From the NCBI GenBank assembly GCA_036429605.1, contig CM071590.1, forward strand, positions 4,402,001 to 4,466,000: DNA of 64,000 nt. Direction: 5' to 3'. The translations under genes were made by a program, and so were the position numbers. This document shows, in pieces, positions 47,501 through 59,864 of the stretch. This stretch comes from Cladobotryum mycophilum (Eukaryota > Ascomycota > Sordariomycetes > Hypocreales > Hypocreaceae). The notes under the pieces were generated by a model. It made no database searches. It was given only the letters and a program-made list of their open reading frames with translations, and had not been told where the DNA came from. Position 1 is the first letter of the stretch; the number at the start of each line of letters is the position of its first letter.

Positions 47501-48510
47501 TACTCTCAGTATCTCAACTCGTTGGTATGTAACGTACGAAAACGCGAAGCAGCCTCGTTGACTGACTATTTTAGGATACCGATATCACAACCAAACCCAC
47601 TGATCGATCTTACCAACATCGAATTGATTTGGTGCAGCAGGAAATGACTGCCATAAAAAGGAACATCACAAAACAGTGGGACATAGTCCTCGCCATACTC
47701 CGCAACAGATCCAGCTCAGCTGAGGGCACTACTTCTGTGCGGTATGCTGAGGATACGCCGGGGTATATGAAGAGAGCGAGAGAGCGGCACGTCTATTACG
47801 ACCGGCCAGACTACAATCGCGATGCATATCAGGGTTTCCAGCCCCGCCCCTACGGAACGGAGGAGCGCCTTTTAAGGAGGGCCGCGAATGATTATGAGCG
47901 GCCAGACGATCAATTCCTAGACGATCTCGAGTCGGCATCCAAGCTCTCGCCTACTGACCCTAGCGGCTTCCGCGGTTTGTTCCTTTCAGAATGTCTCAAG
48001 CTTGTCGAGCAGCGAACGTTTGAGTTCAAGAAATACACCGAGTATGCTGCGCAGCTGGAACAAGAAAATAACTACAAGATGGAGTGGACCAAGGACCGGC
48101 AAGAAAACGCCATTTACGCCTTCACGATTGTCACAATTGTCTTTTTGCCCATCAGTGCCATCTCGAGCATCTTTGGCATGAATACTACTGACATTCGCGA
48201 CATGGAATTTGGCCAGTGGCTCTACTGGGTTGTTGCCCTACCCGTCACGCTCATAGTCATCATTGCCGGCCTCTGGTGGATGAATGAGTTGGGAAATGTC
48301 ACGCGATGGCTGTTGGGCAAACGGTCTACCCGATATAGAGTATCCGGGGACGCTGTGGTAGTATCACCGCAACATGTGACAGACTCCGACTCAATCACAG
48401 AAAGCGTTGATGTGATATATCCGGCTCAGCGTCCTGAAACGGCGCCGCCCATGGTAACTGTGAGACCCCCAATGGTGCGAGCACGTCGGAAGTCATATTA
48501 TAGATATTGA
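44556..48510 (+). CDS. Large CorA-like membrane protein (apparent -1 frameshift in exon 2)
   Basis: Nine exons are read: 44556-44630, 44691-45534, 45589-45628, 45682-46096, 46149-46318, 46372-46517, 46578-47034, 47096-47524 and 47575-48510, about 1170 residues. The C-terminus has a CorA-type membrane unit. A first hydrophobic helix (IYAFTIVTIVFLPISAISSIF) runs into a GMN motif (FGMNTTD, about 1060), followed by a second helix (YWVVALPVTLIVIIAGLWWM). CorA proteins carry Mg2+ and related cations; whether this large protein transports is unknown. The first 280 residues are charged and disordered. Soluble domains in the middle read WICLPYFSLQQY and CFHIAQLWCMVLDNS. Exon 2 ends in a different frame from its start: the break is at the G run 45461-45466, and one added G joins TAELGG to the block TLTVMHDPKGQKPVLFRW and makes all later intron phases agree. 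Confidence 0.88.
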
Positions 48511-48798
48511 GAGCATATCAGTTGGAGGATAAGATTCAGTAGATGTGTGCATAAGGCGATATATTGTAGTATTTGAATACACGAGGAAATAAATAAACGC
48601 TTATCCATAAACCGTCCTTTCATAAATTCTTTGCCAAAGGAATTGGCGTTTAACCCAAAAGAAAGAAATGAAAAGCATGAAAAAAAGGATGGCAAAAAAA
48701 AAGAAGTTCTGTAATGTTCCATTCGTTATATCATAAAATCATCATCTTCGTCTTCTCCAAAACCAGAAACCAGTGTAGGTGGATGTAATCTCGTTCAT
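48511..48798. terminator. Convergent 3' ends
   Basis: 288 bases between the stop codons of the CorA-like gene and the RS/His-rich gene, AT-rich with A runs, presumably holding both polyadenylation regions. Confidence 0.4.
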
Positions 48799-49534
48799 TT
48801 AGCGCTCATAATACTCGCGGACTCGATCCTGGATGTGTACAAGTTCCCTGTCGTCATCACGGTATCGGCGAGGGGGCGAGCGGGTAGGTGAGCGATGTGG
48901 GGGGAACCGTCTCGGGGCATCGATGTAGCGAAATGTCTCATACTTTGGTCCATTGGGTACGGGTACGGGTACGGGTACGGGATAAGGGATGTATCTATCC
49001 CTCTCGATGAAGACTTCTCTGTCGATTTCGTCCCTCTCCTCATGCTCATAGTCATGCTCGTAATGAGACTCGTGTCTGTGATGGCTCCTGCTTCTGGAGC
49101 GGCTGGACCTTTCGGAGCGGCTCTTTGAGCGGCTCTTGGATCGATGCTTTTTGTGGTGATGGTGATGGTGATGTTGATCCGGATCCTCTTCCACGGCGAT
49201 AACCTCGATAACTTCAGGCTCCGGTTCGGGATAAGGGTAGGGAGCGGGATGGAGAATGATGGGGGGAGCGCTGGTGGAGGCGGGGGTGTAGGGACTCGGA
49301 CAATGGGAGGAAGAGCGGGAGCCACAGGACGGATCACCTCGACTGGCGAGGGACTCGTAGGCACATAACGGGTAACGAGAGTACGGGTTTCGAGGATGTC
49401 GGGCGCAGGGCGACTGAGATAGAGGCGCTTCTTGATGCCGCGCTCGCGAGTGGCTGGTGGGAGGGGAGGCATACAGGTTAGCTATGGGTCATAGAAACCA
49501 AAACCAAAGCTTTGAAAGGATGGTACTCACTCAT
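48799..49534 (-). CDS. RS- and His-rich low-complexity protein (apparent -1 frameshift)
   Basis: Two exons are read (minus): a 4-base first exon 49534-49531 (ATG plus one base) and 49453-48799. The start is MTTRERGIKKRLYLSRPAPD, then ETRTLVTRYVP and a Pro-rich stretch. The frame breaks in a C run (49261-49266 on the plus strand; a nearby G5 is an alternative). One more base leads into PYPYPEPEPEVIEVIAVEED, then a 7-His run with KKH, RSKSRSKSRSERSSRSRSRS dipeptide repeats and a PVPVPVPVP run. With that base the exons sum to 220 codons. RS dipeptides suggest SR-kinase sites and a nuclear location, but no RNA-binding domain is present. The tail RRYRDDDRELVHIQDRVREYYER is charged and probably helical. 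Function unknown. Confidence 0.75.
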
Positions 49535-50634
49535 GATGATACGTAATATGTGGAGAGATTAGATCTCTAGTGACGACGGAAAAAATAAATATAAAATGAT
49601 GGATGTGTTAGATGAATCTACCCGATGGATCCGAAATCGTCAGATGTAAAGGCGAGGAGATTGAGTGTGTGGCGATTGTTGAGGTAAAGCAGAAGTGAAG
49701 GCAGAGAAAAACGCGAGGAGCAGGTTAAGAAGGAATAGAAATAGAGCCAATGGTCACGACGTAAGGCAGCGTGAGTTGATCTAGGAATTGGGTTCAATCA
49801 GGCGTTACATCAGGCAGCCCATGCAGGACAGGGGTTCGTTTTGTTGTTGGTGTTATACTCTTTTTTCAATTTTTTTTTTCATTAAACCCCCGTTGTGCTT
49901 TGTTTGCCTGGGCGGGAACGTTGAGAAGCTGCATCATCTGGACAACCCAAAGATGAGGCGCGGACCTCATGACGTGAACAGCCACTACGTCATGTCCAGT
50001 GCCAAAACAGGAAGTCCAAGGTGGGGTTTGAAGTGGCTTTGCTTTGCTGTGCTGCTGCGCCCCAGTTCTTTTGTTAAAGTGAGGCGTACAAAGAAGAGGA
50101 AGAAACAAAAAGGAGAGTGAGGGAGGGAGGCCTGCTATTCAAGGAGTTGAAAGCATAATAATTTTTTGTTTTGTTTTGTTCTAGTCTTTACCGTCGTGCA
50201 GTAATATTATTTGTCAATGGTAGCACAGCAATGGAGACTTGCAGTTCGGTAAAGCATTTAACTGTCAACTGTCGCCTCAGAGCAACGTGGTGCTGATCTA
50301 GTCGTGCCATTTTACAACATGGGTTCCATAATTTGGGTTCCATGGCTATGCAGAAGCTGAAGATCCTACATGGATAGCAAAGATGCTATTGCATCCAGAC
50401 TCTGGGCAGCTTCTTCACTGCCATGCACTCTGCCTTGTAATGTTTCACCCAACAAAGGGCGTGCTGTTGATAGATACCAGAAGGTGGGGGATACCAGATC
50501 AGAGCCTAGGGTAAGGTAATTAATAACACCCAAGAAATAGACCAGAACAAAGGGAATCGTTGGTTGAACACAAGAGGAAAAGATAAGAAACAAGAGCAAC
50601 AGTCCGAAACGTCAGAAACCAAGAGACATGGTAG

Positions 50635-50678
50635 CCACCACGTTCAACGTTCCAGTGTTTATTTTCCACCCTTTGACA
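50635..50678 (-). repeat. Dispersed ~44-bp repeat, copy C
   Basis: Reverse-oriented copy. On the minus strand it reads GTGGAAAATAAACACTGGAA at its core, identical to copy A over the first 15 bases. Confidence 0.75.
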
Positions 50679-52837
50679 AGGACAGGATTTGTGACTGGGC
50701 GCAGTCCCTTTTTGCCTCCATGTACTCGGTGTGGAGAGTCTATGGGTCTAATATGACAGAGACGGCTGGGTCAAGTTGGATTCTTCATGCATGTCATGCC
50801 CCAATTTTCCTTTTCAGCAGGGGTGCTTTGAGAACCTGATCTTTGGGGGCCTTGTCTTCTCCACACGTATCTTGGCTGTTTAGCCTTTTACATTCCTAAA
50901 TGTCCGTGGTGATGTGGAGATGGAAGCTTGTATGTTGTTCTGACTGTGATATGTGAGATTTCTAGCGACCTGGCTATATAATATGACATGAAAATCGAGC
51001 CCCGAGGCTTTGGCACTTAGAGAAATGACTACTTAGTAGTAGTCCATGCCTGTGCTGGATCGAACTACCAAGCCCAGATCGTAACCATATAAAAGATACC
51101 CATAGGGAAGGGCTGCATGCACAGGAAGATAAATGGCCATCAGAATCTCCTCTTAATGAGAGCTTCCACATTAGTGCAACCTGTAGCTAAACGGTCGAGA
51201 CATCGATGGCGCTTGTCGCTGTATCCAAGGACTCATTTAAAAACAGCCTCCTCAGCAGCCACGCAGCGGATGTGTTCCCCCCGGTGGCGATTGACTCTAA
51301 TAAAAGACCCGTAACGGTCCAAGTCCGCGGAACATGGCATGTAACCAATGATGCCGGTGAAATGTCTCATTCATGCCTAGAGGAACGCTCAAAACGGCTT
51401 GTCGTACACTTCAAGGTCGGTAATACAATACCAGAGAGTGCACTACCTACAAGCACGTCTTTTTGCCTTTCAACTCCAAGGGTGAACCATTTTTATCACA
51501 CCGCCAAAGCGGAAGGGTCCAGTGTGCTTTGCAGGGGAGGGGCAAGAGAGAACGAATGAATGTGTGAAAACTTTACAGTATGCATATATGGAGTATGGAG
51601 TAGTGATATTGCAGACGCCAAAGAGTGGAAGAGAGCAAGGGTGGTTGGAGGAGAGGGGAAGCATTGAGTCTGTGATTGGCGGGTCGAAGAGGCTCAAAAT
51701 AAATCAACAATAGAACGGGTTCTGCAAGGGATGTCAGCGCCAAATAGAGGCTTTTGATTGTGCTAAAAAAAAAAAAAAATCCTTTGCTTTCATGTGATAT
51801 GAACTCATTCCATAAATCAAGGATGATTCGAGGATAGTGGCTGCGAGTCATTTTGATGCTGATGCTTGATGATTGTGATGATAAAATTTGACTGATTCTG
51901 CGGTGAACGATGCAGAGGGTGAGCGAATGAGTGGAATGGGAGCTTCTTGCATTATTGGGCTTCCTCTTCTGCTTGACAACGCCAAGTCTCGGGCTGCCTT
52001 TGATACATCGTCATACTTGTTGTACATGCAATGCAACTTCCTTGTGACATGTCCTGCACATGAAATGGAAGGCCTCTTTGTTTGGATTGGTTTGGCGGCA
52101 AGTCTTGCTGTATTCATTCATTAACAAAGACGGTTCAGAAATCATGCTGATGATATTGGCATCATAGGCAGGTAGTCATCTGATGGACTATGCCGTGTTA
52201 CAGCCCAGGTGCCCTGAAACCCCTGCAGTCATTGAGTTCAAAGGGACAAGGGAGCCGGGCTGTTTTAACGTGGGGGGTACAAGGGTGCTAGAGTTTGAGA
52301 TTGTAGCAGTACCTGGATACTTACGATACTTACAAGTACTTCCTAAGTGTTATTGTAATTTACTCGCGACAAGGCAGCAGCAGCAGCAGCATTATCCTCG
52401 AATAGCATGCTATTCATGATGGAAAAAAAAAAAAGAGTAATCTGCTTAGAGATAGTACGGAGTATTACTGCTGTTCTCAGTGGCAAGTTGTCTGTCCTGG
52501 TCCGAGAATCTTAAAGTGAGACGGATGTGTGTCCCCTGCAATCAAATGATGTGTTGGTTGGTTGGCAAGAACCCCCAGAAGGCGATGGTACCTGCAGCGA
52601 CGGCAAACGCTTCTGCAGGTGACCGCTGAACAAAAAAAACGTGTTGTGGGCCAGAAGCTGGACGGGCTCATGCCTTGTACTTGTACGTCCATAAATACCT
52701 AAGGTATGGTTGACTTTTGAAGACATGATGATGATGATGATAATGGCAGGGAGTGCGCAGGTCACGTCCCACACGCATAGGTACCTAGTAGGTACCTATC
52801 TAGTAGTACTTGTAGAAGAGGCACCACAAGACAACGA

Positions 52838-52876
52838 AAGAAAGAACGAACGAACGAACGAACGAACGAAAGAAAG
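52838..52876. repeat. GAAC/GAAA tetranucleotide microsatellite
   Basis: Tandem GAAC units flanked by GAAA units; non-coding. Confidence 0.9.
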
Positions 52877-54025
52877 CCCTTCTGTTCTTCATATAGAAAC
52901 TCGGGCTGAAGTTTGAGATACAATGCTTGTGGTTTTGTTGTTTCGTTTTACAAGCGTTTGATTGGTGCCACTGAAAGCAGTAATACACCGTTTTGAGCAA
53001 GTGCTCAGTCGTCCCCGAGAAGCGTGACCGAACCGGTTTGGCCGTCGTCATTGTTGAGGGTGTCAGCAGCCTTGACTTGGCATGGCTTGGCTTGGCAAAT
53101 ATGCTTTTAAAGAATACTATCATATCGATGGGCCTCATCGGAGATTTCTCTTGGCCGATTTTGTTGGTGCTGGTCATGAAACTCAGCATACATACATACC
53201 TATTTGTACATACTAGGTGTCTAGGTAGATACCTGCGTATTGGTGTTGGTATCCATGAGAGAGCAAATGAATGAACAGCAGCAACAAAAACTAATGATGC
53301 TAGAGATATTTTGCATCTCGACTCGTTGGAAAAACAAGGAATCAGTCAGCTCATTAACGTGGGTAACCATGAAATACATCCATACCTCTAGTACCTAGGC
53401 AGTAGGAAGAGGTAGGGATGGCGCTGTAATTATTCATTCACGTGCATTCTTAATTTAGTATGGACTACTTATCACTGAGAGAGCACTGGAGAGAAAAAAA
53501 AGAGAGAGAGAGAGAGAGACACACACACAGGTACAAGTAATACACACGCTCGGGCATCTGCTCACACTACTACCTATATCTTACTTGTAGTAGTACTACC
53601 TAGTATACTTGTGCATATCATGGGCTTACTCGCATTCAGCCCACTTTTTCTGGATCAAGTCCCATTATCCAAGGATGGTAAATGAGTGGAGTGGAGGAGG
53701 AAGTCATGGGGAGGAGATGGGGATATTTTGGGTGGTGGAGCTGCCAGCGGGCGGTATGAGAGGACTTTTAATTTGTAGGTACAAGTACTTGCTTCACTCC
53801 GCTGTACTTACTTGTACATGCGAATATCAGAGAGATTACATATCCCCAATAGAGAGAGGGATTTGCATGTTTTACTACTTGTAGGAGAGTCGGTCATTTC
53901 AACTCAATAGTCATGTTTTGGACGACGACGAGGATCATAAAACCCTTGTTCAGCATCATCTCCTGGTACAGATACTTGCTACAGTACCTCTCTCCGTACT
54001 GCTACGGTACCTCTCCTCGCGCGTT

Positions 54026-54064
54026 CTTTCTCTCTCTCTCTCTCTCTCCCTCTCTCCCTCTCTC
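54026..54064. repeat. CT dinucleotide array
   Basis: CT units with two C interruptions, in the presumed promoter of the RhoGAP gene. Confidence 0.9.
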
Positions 54065-54799
54065 ACCCATCGACTTCTGTAACTTGACCACTCCTCGTCC
54101 TCCCCTCCTGCAATCAAGTCAATCACACTCTAACCCCCTCGGGGGCTTGCATGAGGTACCCCGGAAAATTGATACGTCGTTCCCTTTTCTCCCTCTCTTC
54201 TCTTTCAAACACCAAAAACGACAAAGACAACGACGGGATTGGCTCAAAGCCGTTCGCCCAATTCATTTCGACTTCCACGCTGGGCTGGACTGGACTGGGC
54301 AAGGCAAGGCAAGACAGTGGCCTGAAACATGCCCAAACTCCTCCCCTCATCGATATCCTTATACAAGTACTAGTATTAATTTTCTGCCGCAATTTCCATC
54401 TCTCGCAAAACAAGGACTGTGGGGGGTCCTTTTAGGTGTTTTGTGTTCTGCGACCTTGCTTTTTTCTTTCCTTTTTTTCTTTCAATATCGTTCCCTGGAC
54501 GGGCTGGTGGCTATCTTTTTCACCTCTACACACACACTCACACAGAAACACACACACTCACACGCATTGGTGTGTGCGTGCATGCAACGTGCTTCAGGGT
54601 GAAGCGAAGCAGGCGTCTTGACAATCTTCTCCGTGGTGGCCTTGCGGAACTGGGACAGTCCAAGCAACCAGACCTTTTGCCAATGAAGTGGTAATTGGTT
54701 GGCTAGCATCAACTAAAAAGAGTCCATCACACAGACGCACAAGACAGTGCTCCTTTGTACTGTTTTGCTCTGCTTTATCTCTACTTTGCTAACAAGACC

Positions 54800-57700
54800 A
54801 TGTCCCAACTTGGGGCCGCCTTCCGTGGCCGCCACGCCTCGCCAGGCACAAGCCATGATACCACCACCACCACTACCTCTTCCTCAACTATAGACAGAGG
54901 CGACGCCGGCCCTTCACTACACCAAGACGACCGTCGACGTGCTGGTCGATCGATCCCACAAAGTCAATCTTTTCCCACGTCGCCTGCAAGTTCGCTGTCG
55001 AGCAGGGCGCCAAGGTAAGCCATCACTCATCGTTAGTCCAGCCCACCATCGCGCCGTCTGTGCCCTTTTTGCTGGCCCGCCTTCAGCCTTCAGCCCACCA
55101 TCAACTTCAGCAATTAAGCCAGATTTGCTAGGCTTGCCAGACTCTGAGACTCCATGTCCCTCCTCTCCTCCATTGTTGTCTAGTCTAGTAAAGTGCAGTA
55201 CCAAGGCGCTGCGCCGTCTCCCGCGTTGCCTCATCATCTTACCCCCCTTCATTTCTCCCACCACCACCGTTGTGTCTCGCGGCTTGACGTTGTGCAAGGT
55301 TGCCCCGTTCTCTCGTGCCCCGGTTTCACTTGGCCGCAAGCATTCGCGCCAGCTTCTTTTGGTGTCCTGTTGTGAAACTATCTTAGTCTTCTTTTGCTTT
55401 TCTAGTTGTCGCCTTGGCTAATCCTCATCAACCTGACTACAGATCTTCACGTCCCATTGTGCCGAGTCCACTGTCGACTCCGAATAACGTGGCTTTCCCT
55501 ACATCAGCCAAGTTGAGTCCTCCAGGCTTAACCATCACTACCGGAACAAAACGAGAAAACCCCATTGACCCACGATCGCGCGGCAATATCACGCCTTCGT
55601 CTACTGGAGGCATAACTTTTTACACTGATTCGTCGAACCCTTCAAGTCCGGAAGAGGAGAGTCCAAGGTTCGTCCTGTGTTCATCCTGGTAACCTTTAGC
55701 TTTTGTCGCTCTTCTTTCGACGACCTCTACTTCACTTTTTGGCCCCTCTGTCTATAAACGAGAGCGCGGACACAACCTGACAGCACCCCACAGGACAAAC
55801 TTACCCGTTGCCCCGAATGAGTTTCGAGACGTCTTTCAACCAGTGACCTCTAGGCCCGCTGAAGGGTCGAATAAGGCAACGATAATAGCCATGGCTGGCT
55901 CGGTGACGGCCGCTGCGCAGGGCGACCCTACGGCAACTGTCTTGGCCCGGAAATCCTCAATTGACAGCGCCATCTCCGCAGTCACATCGAACATGCAGTC
56001 GAACGGGCCTTCCAACGGCGAGCAGAGATCCCACGATATTGCCAAATTGATAACAACGGCGGGGAGCGCCGAGGCTGCAATCCAGCACCTTCTCAAGGAA
56101 AAGCAATCGCAGTCGCAACAGAACAGTCAGTTATGGCGTTTGGTCGATAAGCAAAGAGCCATGATTTTGGGGTTGAATAAAGACCTCGAAGCAGCGCTCA
56201 AAGATAAGGAGAGATATAGGAAGAAGCTGAAGGAAATGATGGCCAATCCAGCCGTGATAAAGGCGGCCGGTGGCCGGGATGGCGAGAAGCAGGCTGGTAG
56301 CCTTCGTGATGTGACCGTTTTGCGCCCGGACGTGGACTCGCCCAAGGAGCTTTCAGTGGCATTGCCTGATTCCCCCACATTAGACGCGGAAAGTCAAAAG
56401 GCCTCTCCCATTGATATGATTCTGGCCCCATATCCAATAACACCACCCGCCGACCGAACACATGCGCCCCCCTCCGCCGTTGGAGGGCCACTAAACCCAA
56501 GGCCTGAGGAGCGAGAACCAGGCAAGTTGGATCGAGCAATGGATGACAAAGAGGCAAATAAGGCACCGGCTGAAAAGAGCAATGAGAAGCCAAGCCCCAT
56601 CTCGATAAACGTCTCATTGCCCCCATCCCTCAGCCTGCCGAGTCCAAGTGATCCTCCAAAGATGCCGCCGCCAAGGCTGCCTGATAGCCATTCCCCACCA
56701 ATAGTGAATGTGGTGGAACCTACACCACAACCAAATGAAGGTCTTGCAAAATTCCCTTCTCCGCCGCGAAAAGGCCCTCCTGCTCCTTTGCAACTTAAAC
56801 AAGAGATCCGGCTTCATCTACGTTCTGCCTCTGTCGATGAGGATACGGACTCTGATTACGATGATCTTTTAGACGTCACCGACTTTATCCCTGAGAAGCG
56901 TGGTCGGCGAAGAACACGTGAAGAGGATGATCGGGAGCGGGAAATCCTGGCGTTGAGGGAGGCGGAGACGCGAAGCGTGTCCAAGAAAAGCAAGTCCGGC
57001 AAGGGAGAGTCTCCCGTCGCCGAGGTCTTCCGGAACCCCCGCCCATACCTACAATCATAGCGCAAGAGGCTGTTGCACCTGTTTCACTTAACGCGGTACT
57101 CAACGGGGGCAATACAAGAGAACTTGTCCCTCCTCTGATGAGCCCTGGATTGCCTGCCAGCCCCCGACCTTTTGGTAATCCAAGGATGATGCTTGGTTCT
57201 CCTCCATTGTCTCCAAGGGGCCCGCCCCTATCGCCCCGCCCACCACGCCAACCGATCCCCCTTCCGCCAAATACTCCTTTGGCACCGCCGCCTAACATAC
57301 CATTAGGGGATGGTGCATCATCAGGGCAGCCGATGAACGTAGCAAAGAGGATGACTGAAGCATCTCACCAATCCGGGCATACCAAAAGCCAATCTGGTCC
57401 GACTGGAAGGACGAAAGTCTACAGAGGACTCGTTACTGAAGAGTATCCTGACCTCCTCCTACCACCAAATGCGCTTCCATCAATCGACGTGAAAGTGGCC
57501 TCCTCTCGTATGAAGCCATCTAGAGCGAGTCTAATGGCCCTAACTCAACTCGAAGAAGACCCCGTGTTCACGCTCGCCGTCATTTCACGAGTTGATAATG
57601 GTGAACTTTGGCGTGTAGAAAAGGATTCTGCATCCCTTGCAAAGCTCGATCAGCGGCTGAAATTGTGTCCTACATTCACGGCTAGAACTCCCGATCGGTC

Positions 57701-59864
57701 CCTTTTCAGCGGCCACGCACCCGCCAAACTGGATGCCCGACGTTTAGCCTTGGATCAGTACATGGATGAACTGCTCAATACGCCCCTGGATACGACGACT
57801 GCAGTGGAACTTTGTAGATATTTGTCCACGAATACCCTGCCACCCAACGCAGATGAGATCGGCCCTGCTGGCCGGCCTAATGCTGAGTCTGTGCCTCAAA
57901 AACCGGACAGTCGACCAACTAAGACTGGGTATCTCACAAAGAAAGGCAAAAATTTTGGCGGCTGGAAAGCAAGATTTTTTGTCCTCGATGGATCTCTGCT
58001 TAAGTACTATGAGGCGCCTGGTGGGGCTCATTTGGGGACTATCAAACTGCAACATGCTCAAATTGGAAAACAGTCCCAAGGCAATGAAGGCCAATCTTCT
58101 ACTCACCCAGCAAATGATGAAGACATAGCCAACCAATATCGGCACGCTTTCCTAATTTTAGAGCCGAAGAAGAAGGATTCTAGTAACCATGTCAAGCACG
58201 TACTGTGTGCGGAGAGTGACGTGGAACGAGATATGTGGGTAGAGACTCTGCTACAGTGGATCGATCATCGAGATTCGAACGAAGAACCGACCAGTGCGAA
58301 ACTAAATCCCCATGATCGCCCGGTCCACGGTCAGAACGCTCTTAGCGGAGGCAAGCCCAAAAAGGTGGTCCAAGTAAAAACGCATCACTCCTCTGGATCC
58401 GATACCTTGATAGGGGTGAGATATGACTCGACACATGCCGGGGAGACACCTCAAGGAGCGCCAGGCAATCGTCCAAGAACAGCTGGGGGTCTTGATCAGC
58501 ACCCGACGGGTGCGGATTTACAACAGAAGATCATATCAGGACCAAAGGATGGCCAAATAATATCAGATTCAGCAGCATGGGGGAATAGGGTAGTACCCAC
58601 GCCGACGCATCCAACGCATCCAACGAATGATGAGAAAAAACAGAGGAAGCGCAGTTTCTTTGGATTCGGTGCCAAGGCGCGATCTTCTTCAGATGGCCAG
58701 GAGTCCATGTTTGGAGGAAGTGAAAACGGAGTTAGTCCTACGCCGCCCCAGAACGCATTCCAAGGCCCAGTCCGTCAAGTATTCGGCGCGCCTTTGGCCG
58801 AAGCTGTCCGATACAACGCACCATTAGATGTGAGCGTCCCCCTGCCCTCTGTGGTATATCGCTGCATCCAGTACTTGGAGTCGCAGAATGCAATTTTTGA
58901 GGAGGGCATCTTCCGACTTAGTGGCTCGAATGTGGTAATTAAACAACTCCGGGAGCGGTTCAATACTGAAGGTGATGTGAATATTGTCACAGACGAGCAG
59001 TATTACGATATTCATGCTGTGGCATCTCTGCTCAAACTTTACCTGCGAGAACTACCGACTTCTATCCTAACGAGGGATCTTCATCTCGAATTCTTGTCAA
59101 CTATGGAAATGCCTGATCGAGACGAGAAGCTGGCGGCCCTCAAAGAATTAGTGCTTAGGCTGCCCCAAGCCAACGCAACATTGCTGAAATATCTGATTGC
59201 GTTCTTAATCAGAATCATTAATAATGCGGACGTCAACAAGATGACTGTCCGCAATGTCGGCATTGTATTCTCGCCAACACTTCACATCCCTGCGTCGGTG
59301 TTTGCCATTTTCCTTCAAAACTACGAGCCTATTTTCGGAATTGACCCTGAAGAGTATGAGCTTCCATCGCCCGTCTCGGATGCAGATGGTAACCCTGGGC
59401 GGCCGGAGTCAACACCACGGTTCGAGATGGCAGGCCGTCCGTCAACATCGTCGGGTAGTGCATCTCCCCAGCGTCAAGGGTGGATAGAGTCGGTTCGGGA
59501 TCAGTCCAGATCAACGCCAACGCCTCCTCTTTTGATGAACCTGAATGCTGCTCGAGGCTCACCGACACCATCTGGGACATCTCGACAGAGCTACGAGACC
59601 TCATATCTCCTTCAAAGCCCAAGACCAGGGGCAATCTCTCAGGCAACTTCTGAAGCAACAACTGCAGACCATGAATCAGTCAACCATCAAACACAACACC
59701 AAGCCAGTCCTGCTTTTGACCTGCCGAGTCAACCATTAGAGGAAGAACAGAGTGCAAATGGCCCTACATATGATCAACATGGCATGAAACACATCTCAAA
59801 CTCCCAGCAACAGCAGCAGCAGCAGGTTGCAAAGAGCCGTTTGCGCGAAGAGACGCACTTCTAA
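54800..59864 (+). CDS. PX-PH-RhoGAP protein, Bem3 type (apparent -1 frameshift; 5' exon uncertain)
   Basis: GTPase-activating protein for a Rho-family GTPase, by analogy with yeast Bem3 acting on Cdc42 at sites of polar growth. Domains by position: a PX domain at about 57405-57840 (TKVYRGLVTEEYPDLL onwards), a PH domain at about 57918-58265 (KTGYLTKKGKNFGGWKARFF to ERDMWVETLLQWI), and a RhoGAP domain at about 58780-59330 with the arginine finger in EEGIFRLSGS, plus LKLYLRELPTSIL and NVGIVFSPTL. A long Ser/Pro-rich N-terminal part has a short coiled coil (about 56080-56250). Exons 55794-59864 and about 55387/55406-55667 are firm. The frame breaks at the C run 57036-57040; one added C links FRNPPP to the downstream frame. 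The first exon, 54800-55014 (MSQLGAAFRGRHASPG), does not match the next exon in phase unless another base is missing. Confidence 0.9.

Larger units (their letters stand above)
49535..54799. other. 5.3 kb intergenic stretch with octamer cluster and microsatellites
   Basis: No gene is supported; open frames are short and lack domains. It holds copy C of the dispersed repeat (50635-50678), a CAG-type run near 52375-52391, a GAAC/GAAA tetranucleotide array (52838-52876), GA and AC runs near 53500-53530 and a CT array (54026-54064). Nine TACTTGTA/TACAAGTA octamers lie between 52331 and 54369. The last 900 bases are C/T-rich and probably form the promoter and leader of the RhoGAP gene. Confidence 0.5.

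Noticed and set aside
51848..52117. 89-codon open frame, minus strand
   Set aside because: It could be a small protein, but codon choice is not biased and no domain is visible; support is too weak to annotate.
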